A DNA stretch of 7,572 nucleotides, from NCBI GenBank assembly GCA_017446645.1, contig JAFSQO010000093.1:1-7572 (forward strand). The letters run 5' to 3'. Below are positions 1 to 3,686 of this stretch, piece by piece; the first letter of the stretch is position 1; every line of letters begins with the position of its first letter. The translations under genes were made by a program, and so were the position numbers. The notes beneath the pieces were generated by a model. That model saw nothing but the letters and a program-made list of their open reading frames with translations. It did no database searches and was not told the DNA's origin. This DNA comes from Synergistaceae bacterium. GTDB lineage: Bacteria; Synergistota; Synergistia; Synergistales; Aminobacteriaceae.

Positions 1-102
1 CGTTAATGAGTCAAGAATGCGTCCTAACTCTTCGTTTTCTTCGTCTGATACTTCTTCTACTGGGATAATGCGATTAATTATGTCAAAATCAGCAGTTTTC
101 AT
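1..102 (-). CDS. Small acidic antitoxin X, copy 0 (partial, C-terminus beyond window)
   Basis: This is the first 34 codons of a small acidic protein, beginning MKTADFDIINRI and running off the left edge. It matches the complete copy at 1258-1404 at every base but one. That difference, at position 94 (a against t), is synonymous (Thr ACT/ACA). A perfect AGGAGG Shine-Dalgarno (plus-strand 108-113) lies 5 nt before the ATG and fixes the start. By analogy with the complete copy, a RelE-type toxin gene probably follows just outside the window. The antitoxin role is inferred from position and similarity. No known DNA-binding domain is recognisable in this short protein. Confidence 0.7.
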   Translation of the reverse strand, partial: MKTADFDIINRIIPVEEVSDEENEELGRILDSLT

Positions 103-174
103 TTTTGCCTCCTAGTGATTCGATAAAAAACTTTCATGCGATATTATTATAATATATACAGGAGATGAGAGTAA
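103..174. promoter_or_regulatory. Divergent promoter spacer, copy 1
   Basis: This 72 bp AT-rich spacer separates antitoxin X copy 0 (leftward) from the broken hicB copy 1 (rightward). It shares the gataaaaaactttca block and the AGGAGATGAGAGTAA leader with the spacers at 700-774 and 1405-1474. The palindrome TATTATAATA at 145-154 gives a TATAAT box on each strand. It has three extra bases compared with the other copies. The promoter role is inferred from sequence resemblance. Confidence 0.5.
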
Positions 175-306
175 ATGAACGTTAGAGTAAAAATTATTCT
201 GGGACAGCGATGCACGAGAGACGCGACAGGGTGTTTACAAGTGCTTATAGACATCTCCCCGTGAGCCTGCAGCAACAACACTCACGATGATTATGTCACC
301 GTTTAT
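122..306. repeat. Repeat block R1 (hicB leader + hicB fragment + relE 3' end)
   Basis: This is the first of three direct copies of one block; the others start at 725 and 1425. It begins at gataaaaaactttca, passes through the hicB leader and start, then jumps over an internal deletion to the hicB 3' end. It continues into the antisense of the toxin C-terminus. Compared with R2 it lacks 152 bp net between positions 213 and 215, has 3 extra bases in the spacer, and has one extra A in the run at 189-193. The surviving parts are close to R2. Confidence 0.8.
175..264 (+). pseudogene. Broken DUF1902/HicB-like antitoxin, copy 1
   Basis: The reading frame starts with MNVRVK as in the intact copies at 775 and 1475, preceded by the same AGGAG site at 160-164. 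An extra A in the GTAAAAATT run then shifts the frame, and a 152 bp net deletion removes the middle of the gene. What remains reads 29 unrelated codons to a TGA at 262-264. The 3' remnant from about 215 to 241 still matches the hicB end and supplies the stop codon of the opposing toxin gene. No functional HicB fold can be made from this copy. Confidence 0.8.
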
Positions 307-516
307 TATCGTGTATATAATCCTGTAGCTTCTAATTGCAATTCGCCAATACCCTTTAAATTCACCTTTTAATTTCTTATAATTTACATGTTCTGGGTGG
401 TCATTGCGCAAAACCCTAGTGACAGCCTCTTCAAATTCTTCGCGAACTTCCAAGTGTTTCCTGAAGAATTTTTGAGTGCAATCCGAGTAGTTTATTTGAA
501 TGAATTTGTCATTCAT
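235..516 (-). CDS. RelE/ParE-superfamily toxin, copy 1
   Basis: This 93-residue protein has the layout of RelE-type toxins, which are small basic ribosome-dependent mRNA endonucleases. Visible are the KKLKG segment (47-51) and WRIAI followed by SYRIIY (57-68). The hydrophobic strand DIIIVSVV (74-81) leads to the C-terminal SRGDVYKHL. K47, K48, K50, R58, R65, R86 and Y90 are candidates for the basic and tyrosine residues RelE enzymes use on mRNA. The gene lies 6 bp after antitoxin 1 with only a weak ribosome site, so its translation is probably coupled. About the last 30 residues are nearly identical to toxin 2, while the N-terminal two-thirds is only about half identical. The last codons and stop come from hicB-derived sequence. 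Whether it cleaves mRNA or acts otherwise, as ParE relatives do, cannot be told from sequence. Confidence 0.85.
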   Translation of the reverse strand: MNDKFIQINYSDCTQKFFRKHLEVREEFEEAVTRVLRNDHPEHVNYKKLKGEFKGYWRIAIRSYRIIYTIINGDIIIVSVVAAGSRGDVYKHL

Positions 517-522
517 ACTTAC

Positions 523-699
523 TTAATAAATAATCGTACTTCTTACAATTTTAAAGTCATCTCGCGTCATTGATTTCAGTTCAGCAATAATCTCACGTTC
601 TTCGTCATCGTAATCATAGCCGTCATTATCAAAGTCATGATTATGTACAAAGTCAAAAAGTTCCTCAGGCTTCACGGCAGGTTCTTGTATATTTTCCAT
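523..699 (-). CDS. Small acidic antitoxin of toxin copy 1
   Basis: This 58-residue, strongly acidic protein begins MENIQEPAVKPEELF and contains a run rich in Asp, Asn and Tyr (about 20-34). A longer frame reaches 759, but the internal ATG at 697-699 is preferred. It has an AGGGGG site (plus-strand 710-715) 10 nt upstream, and the longer start would run into the shared promoter palindrome. The C-terminal third (EREIIAELKSMTRDDFKIVR) resembles the end of antitoxin X (ELGRILDSLTEDDLQVVK), so the two are probably diverged homologues. Its N-terminus is unlike antitoxin X and no standard DNA-binding fold is recognisable. Its place directly before a RelE-type toxin is the main reason for the antitoxin call. 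Confidence 0.7.
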   Translation of the reverse strand: MENIQEPAVKPEELFDFVHNHDFDNDGYDYDDEEREIIAELKSMTRDDFKIVRSTIIY

Positions 700-774
700 A
701 ATAAATATTCCCCCTAAATTTTGTGATAAAAAACTTTCACGCGATATTATAATATACACAGGAGATGAGAGTAA
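700..774. promoter_or_regulatory. Divergent promoter spacer, copy 2
   Basis: This spacer lies between antitoxin 1 (leftward) and hicB copy 2 (rightward). It carries the perfect 12-bp palindrome ATATTATAATAT at 744-755, which gives TATAAT at 748-753 on the plus strand and at 746-751 on the minus strand. The minus strand also has TTTACT (plus 770-775), 18 bp from its -10, as a candidate -35. A good plus-strand -35 is not obvious. Left of about 724 the sequence differs from the other two spacers, so the antitoxin side of this module has a different origin. Confidence 0.5.
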
Positions 775-1057
775 ATGAACGTGAGAGTAAAATTATTCTG
801 GGACAGTGATGCGGCAGTATGGGTTGCAACGAGTGAGGATTTACCTTCTATGACGCTTGAGTCAGGTTCGTTTGATGCCTTGATTGAGCGAGTGAAGTAT
901 ACCCTGCCGGAATTGCTCGAACTTAGCGACATAAAGACCGATTATTGTGATTTGAGTTTCATATCCGAGAGACGCGACAGGGTGCTCATAAGTGCTTGTA
1001 GACATCTCCCCGTGAGCCTGCAGCAACGACACTCACGATGATTATGTCACCGTTTAT
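725..1057. repeat. Repeat block R2 (hicB leader + intact hicB + relE 3' end)
   Basis: This is the second and longest copy of the block also found at 122-306 and 1425-1694. It matches R3 almost perfectly up to the agtg at 991-994, then departs where R3 goes into hicA. From there to about 1057 it matches R1, because both carry the toxin 3' end. R2 is therefore the bridge that shows how the three modules are related. Confidence 0.8.
775..1041 (+). CDS. DUF1902/HicB-like antitoxin, copy 2, with aberrant C-terminal tail
   Basis: This 88-residue protein has residues 1-73 identical to copy 3. They cover the DUF1902/HicB-type signature: VRVKLFWDSDAAVWVATSEDLPSM, then a SGSFDALIERVKYTLPELLEL helix. 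DUF1902 proteins are small HicB-like partners of HicA toxins. The last 15 residues (ACRHLPVSLQQRHSR) are not native. They arise from reading through the antisense of the convergent toxin 2 gene, with a 56 bp overlap. No hicA follows, so this is an orphan antitoxin. The start has AGGAG at 760-764, 10 nt upstream. It differs from copy 3 by four synonymous changes only. It may still bind a HicA toxin encoded elsewhere; the tail could affect stability. Confidence 0.75.
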   Translation: MNVRVKLFWDSDAAVWVATSEDLPSMTLESGSFDALIERVKYTLPELLELSDIKTDYCDLSFISERRDRVLISACRHLPVSLQQRHSR

Positions 1058-1261
1058 GACTTTGTATATAATTCTGTAGCTTCCGATTGCAATTCGCGAA
1101 TGACCTTTATGTTTCCCCTTCAGTCTCTTATTGTTCACCTGCTCCGGGTGGTCATTCCTGAATAATTGCTTAATGCAGCGCACGAATTCTTGTCGTATAT
1201 CTTCATGCTTGGCAAAGAATTTTTCTGCCTGCTTTTCGTAGGCTATCTGAACGAGCCTCAT
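986..1261 (-). CDS. RelE/ParE-superfamily toxin, copy 2
   Basis: This 91-residue protein has the full RelE-like layout. An N-terminal helical part carries KFFAKHEDIRQEF (14-26), followed by RNDHPEQVNNKRLKG (35-49), RIAIGSYRIIY (56-66), the strand DIIIVSVV (72-79) and SRGDVYKHL at the end. Candidate active residues are K45, R46, K48, R56, R63, R84 and Y88. The ATG overlaps the stop of antitoxin X copy 2 in an ATGA (1258-1261), a classic coupled antitoxin-toxin arrangement. There is no ribosome site of its own. The final His-Leu-stop derives from antisense hicB sequence. Toxin 1 is a paralogue with an almost identical C-terminus but a diverged N-terminus. Confidence 0.87.
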   Translation of the reverse strand: MRLVQIAYEKQAEKFFAKHEDIRQEFVRCIKQLFRNDHPEQVNNKRLKGKHKGHSRIAIGSYRIIYKVINGDIIIVSVVAAGSRGDVYKHL

Positions 1262-1404
1262 ACGTAGATGAACTCAGTCTTGACGACCTGCAAGTCATCT
1301 TCCGTTAATGAGTCAAGAATGCGTCCTAACTCTTCGTTTTCTTCGTCTGATACTTCTTCTACTGGGATAATGCGATTAATTATGTCAAAATCAGCTGTTT
1401 TCAT
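1258..1404 (-). CDS. Small acidic antitoxin X, copy 2 (complete)
   Basis: This is a 48-residue acidic protein, MKTADFDIINRIIPVEEVSD at its start and ending in VVKTEFIYV. A longer frame begins at 1440, but the ATG at 1402-1404 is chosen. It has a perfect AGGAGG (plus-strand 1411-1416) 6 nt upstream, and the truncated copy at 1-102 starts at the same place. The stop overlaps the toxin 2 start by 4 bp. The predicted helix EENEELGRILDSLTEDDLQVV may wrap the toxin as RelB-type antitoxins do, but that is inference. No ribbon-helix-helix or HTH domain is evident, so autoregulation is uncertain. Confidence 0.75.
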   Translation of the reverse strand: MKTADFDIINRIIPVEEVSDEENEELGRILDSLTEDDLQVVKTEFIYV

Positions 1405-1474
1405 TATTTGCCTCCTAGTAATTCGATAAAAAACTTTCATGTAATATTATAATATACAAAGGAGATGAGAGTAA
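1405..1474. promoter_or_regulatory. Divergent promoter spacer, copy 3
   Basis: This spacer between antitoxin X copy 2 (leftward) and hicB copy 3 (rightward) has the perfect palindrome ATATTATAATAT at 1444-1455, giving a TATAAT box in both directions. TTTACT on the minus strand (plus 1470-1475) is a candidate -35 for the antitoxin-toxin pair, 18 bp from its -10. The hicB ribosome site AGGAG is at 1460-1464. Because hicB copy 3, the hicA remnant and rarA overlap one another downstream, this promoter may also drive rarA. Confidence 0.5.
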
Positions 1475-1694
1475 ATGAACGTGAGAGTAAAATTATTCTG
1501 GGATAGTGATGCAGCAGTATGGGTTGCAACGAGTGAGGATTTACCTTCTATGACGCTTGAGTCAGGTTCGTTTGATGCCTTGATTGAGCGGGTGAAGTAT
1601 ACCCTGCCGGAATTGCTCGAACTTAGCGACATAAAGACCGATTACTGTGATTTGAGTTTCATATCCGAGAGACGCGACAGGGTGCTCATAAGTG
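1425..1694. repeat. Repeat block R3 (hicB leader + intact hicB)
   Basis: This is the third copy of the block found at 122 and 725. It includes the spacer core and hicB up to agtg, where the other copies turn into the toxin 3' end. Here the sequence instead continues into a hicA start, which is probably the ancestral arrangement. To the left, identity with copy 0 continues through the antitoxin, so 1-211 and 1303-1512 form one longer repeat at a distance of about 1.3 kb. Confidence 0.8.
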
Positions 1695-1699
1695 GCTGA
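1475..1699 (+). CDS. DUF1902/HicB-like antitoxin, copy 3
   Basis: This 74-residue protein, with its native end ERRDRVLISG, looks like the ancestral form of the three hicB copies. It has the DUF1902/HicB-type sequence: a VRVKLFWDSDAAVWVATSED strand pair, the LESGSFDALIERVKYTLPEL helix and a short final strand. Such proteins neutralise HicA mRNA interferases by masking their active site. No C-terminal DNA-binding domain is present. The stop codon TGA (1697-1699) sits inside an 8-bp overlap with the GTG start of a hicA remnant, as expected for a HicB-HicA pair. AGGAG at 1460-1464 precedes the ATG by 10 nt. The paired toxin is destroyed, so any present role would be against a distant HicA or in regulation. 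Confidence 0.78.
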   Translation: MNVRVKLFWDSDAAVWVATSEDLPSMTLESGSFDALIERVKYTLPELLELSDIKTDYCDLSFISERRDRVLISG

Positions 1700-1766
1700 G
1701 TATGAAAGGCGTTTACGAAAAATTCTCATGCAGCACGGTTGCTTGATTTCAGGTTTAAATAAATGA
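1692..1766 (+). pseudogene. HicA toxin remnant (N-terminal fragment, GTG start)
   Basis: From GTG at 1692 the frame reads MAEYERRLRKILMQHGC and then LISGLNK before TGA at 1764-1766, 24 residues in all. The first 17 residues match the first helix and following turn of DUF1902-partnered HicA toxins, which usually continue into a strand and a G-K-G-x-H segment with the catalytic His. All of that is missing. The break comes right after Gly-Cys, and the rest is probably the leader of rarA. The start overlaps the hicB copy 3 stop by 8 bp and the TGA overlaps the rarA ATG. It may still be translated as a short peptide. The match is from memory of the family and rests on 17 residues. Confidence 0.65.
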
Positions 1767-3067
1767 CCTCACTATTTGCCATAGATCAGCCCTTAGCCGA
1801 ACGAATGCGCCCCAGTTCACTCGAAGACTTCACGGGCCAAGAGCATTTAGTCTCCCCCGGTAAGATACTTCGCAACATAATCGAAAGCGACCGAATTCCC
1901 TCAATGATATTCTGGGGGCCTCCCGGTGTTGGCAAGACTACACTTGCACGAATCATAGCTAACAAGACCCAGGCAGAGTTCATAAATTTTTCAGCAGTAA
2001 CCAGCGGCATTAAAGAGATCCGCGAGGTAATGAAGCAGGCTGAGTCAAACAAGACTTTCGGCAACCGCACTATATTATTCGTTGACGAAATTCACAGATT
2101 CAACAAGGCTCAACAGGACGCTTTCCTGCCATTCGTAGAGAAGGGAAGCATTATCCTAATCGGAGCTACGACTGAGAACCCTTCGTTTGAGATTAACAGT
2201 GCTTTGTTGTCACGCTGCAAGGTCTTTGTCCTCAAGGCATTAACGCCTGACGATTTAGTAAAATTATTGAAGCGTGCATTGACTTCACTGGGTAAAAACT
2301 TTCACGCAGATGACGATATACTCAGGGCAGCAGCAATCTTCTCAAACGGTGATGCCCGTACAGCCTTGTCGCTTCTTGAGATGATGGCCAACAACGCCCA
2401 GCCGGATTCACAGGGCAAGATAATAATTACCCCTGAAATTCTTGAACAGTGTACATCAAGAAAATCGCTTTTATATGATAAAGATGGCGAGGAGCACTAT
2501 AACTTAATATCGGCTCTGCATAAGTCCATGAGAAATTCGGATCCTGACGCTGCGTTATATTGGCTCGCGAGGATGCTTGAAGCTGGCGAAGACCCTCTAT
2601 ACATTGCCCGAAGATTAATCAGGTTTGCGAGCGAGGACATAGGTCTTGCTGACCCAAACGCCCTATCAATGACCGTAGCTGCCTACAACGCCTGCCACTT
2701 TCTGGGAATGCCTGAATGCAACGTAAATCTCGCTCAAGCAGTCATTCATCTGTCAATAACTCCGAAATCCAACGCCGTATATGCAGCCTATAACTCAGCC
2801 CGTCAAGATGCCATGAAGAGTCTTGCCGAACCAGTGCCTTTACAAATCCGCAACGCTCCGACAAAGTTAATGCGTGAACTCGATTACGGCAAAAATTATC
2901 AATATGCCCATGACTATCAAGCAAAGATAACTGATATGCAATGCCTGCCGGATTCACTCATTGGCCGGGAATACTATCACCCTACTGAACAGGGCAGCGA
3001 GTCCCGTTACAGGAACAGACTTGAGCAAATCAAAAACTGGAAGAAAAATCACAGAGCTAATTCCTGA
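1763..3067 (+). CDS. rarA: Replication-associated recombination protein RarA (MgsA family AAA+ ATPase)
   Basis: This 434-residue protein is complete for the RarA/MgsA/WRNIP1 family of cytosolic clamp-loader-like ATPases, which act at stalled replication forks. It opens with the family signature LAERMRPSSLEDFTGQEHL (11-29). Walker A is GPPGVGKT (52-59), Walker B ILFVDEIHR (104-112), sensor 1 GATTEN (134-139), the LLSRC arginine-finger region is at 148-152, and NGDARTAL (195-202) lies in sensor 2. The C-terminal half has the tetramerisation region, including ALYWLARMLEAGEDPLYIARRLIRFASEDIGLADP. The ATG forms ATGA with the hicA remnant stop, and the upstream CAGG is a weak ribosome site, so translation may be coupled to the TA genes. 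The 3' end overlaps convergent thiN by 11 bp and no terminator is visible. Confidence 0.96.
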   Translation: MTSLFAIDQPLAERMRPSSLEDFTGQEHLVSPGKILRNIIESDRIPSMIFWGPPGVGKTTLARIIANKTQAEFINFSAVTSGIKEIREVMKQAESNKTFGNRTILFVDEIHRFNKAQQDAFLPFVEKGSIILIGATTENPSFEINSALLSRCKVFVLKALTPDDLVKLLKRALTSLGKNFHADDDILRAAAIFSNGDARTALSLLEMMANNAQPDSQGKIIITPEILEQCTSRKSLLYDKDGEEHYNLISALHKSMRNSDPDAALYWLARMLEAGEDPLYIARRLIRFASEDIGLADPNALSMTVAAYNACHFLGMPECNVNLAQAVIHLSITPKSNAVYAAYNSARQDAMKSLAEPVPLQIRNAPTKLMRELDYGKNYQYAHDYQAKITDMQCLPDSLIGREYYHPTEQGSESRYRNRLEQIKNWKKNHRANS

Positions 3068-3686
3068 TTATGATAAGCAAGAGATTTCCTTCACTTAACG
3101 AGACCTGAGCATCGTGTTCAGGACTCAGGACTTCATTGCTTACACCGTACTGATATTCAGGATTTATGAGAGCGTTCTCAACGTTATATTTTGCCCCTGT
3201 AATCGTTATGCCTTTTGATATACCTGCAATATTGATCAGCGAGAAGAACTTGCAGCCCCATTTAATGCTCGCACGTTCGCCGGCACTGATAAGCCTGATT
3301 TCTGAGCGATCATCGAGAATTACTGCGTGTTTTCCTGAATTCTTAAGCATCATCAGGGCATAAATATTGGCAAGTGAGTGATCTAACCTGCCTCCCGTTG
3401 AGCCAATCAGGATAAATTCACTAAAGCCCCGTTTTATCCCTTCTTTTATTGCAAAAATAGTGTCAGTGTCATCTTTTATGACGGGCAGGACTATGACGTT
3501 ACTCAGGTCATCAGGCTTTGAGTGAGAGTCAAAGTCGCCGATAATCAAGTCAGGTTCATGATGCAAAGAGTCTTTATGATTCAGTCCGCAGTCGCAGTAG
3601 ATAAAGTAGTCATCATCGCGTAAATATTCGCGGATTAAACCGTAATTCCTGATTTCAGCTCCTCCGACAATTACACAGCGTCTCAT
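3057..3686 (-). CDS. thiN: Thiamin pyrophosphokinase (thiamin diphosphokinase)
   Basis: This 209-residue enzyme transfers pyrophosphate from ATP to thiamin to make TPP. Motifs in order are VIVGGAE (5-11), CDCGLNH (31-37) where most relatives have ADGGAN, and PDLIIGDFDS (45-54) with the metal-binding acidic residues. Then come KDDTDTIFAI (71-80), GSTGGRLDHSLANI (95-108) and DDRSEIRLI (125-133). The C-terminal part is the small beta domain that binds thiamin. A frame from 3713 exists, but the ATG at 3684-3686 is preferred. GGAAGG lies 6 nt upstream (plus-strand 3693-3698), the protein then begins directly at the first strand, and the ATG shares one base with the upstream TAA. It is the last gene of the operon and converges on rarA. 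The CDCG variant is unusual, but the rest of the site looks intact. Confidence 0.92.
   Translation of the reverse strand: MRRCVIVGGAEIRNYGLIREYLRDDDYFIYCDCGLNHKDSLHHEPDLIIGDFDSHSKPDDLSNVIVLPVIKDDTDTIFAIKEGIKRGFSEFILIGSTGGRLDHSLANIYALMMLKNSGKHAVILDDRSEIRLISAGERASIKWGCKFFSLINIAGISKGITITGAKYNVENALINPEYQYGVSNEVLSPEHDAQVSLSEGNLLLIIIRN

Noticed and set aside
388..573. Plus-strand 61-codon frame opposite toxin 1 and antitoxin 1.
   Set aside because: It is a shadow of two well-supported genes, with no ribosome site or family resemblance.
747..932. Minus-strand 61-codon frame, repeated exactly at 1447-1632.
   Set aside because: It is antisense to the two hicB copies. Its identity between copies only reflects the duplicated DNA, and it has no ribosome site.
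1465..1506. Short frame from the ATG inside the hicB leader (ATGAGAGTAAATG), considered as a leader peptide.
   Set aside because: It gives only 13 codons, is not kept in copy 1, and lies too close to the ribosome site to be the intended start.
122..1694. Three spaced direct repeats, considered as a CRISPR array or transposon ends.
   Set aside because: The repeats are hundreds of bases long, contain genes and are unevenly spaced. No transposase, terminal inverted repeats or target duplications are seen.
1786..2070. Minus-strand 94-codon frame within rarA, and a similar one at 2742-2957.
   Set aside because: rarA has clear AAA+ motifs across these parts; the reverse frames show no motif.
3104..3129. 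Inverted repeat CCTGAG/CTCAGG with a 14-nt loop near the end of thiN, considered as a terminator.
   Set aside because: It is inside the coding sequence, the stem is only 6 bp, and no T-run follows on either strand.
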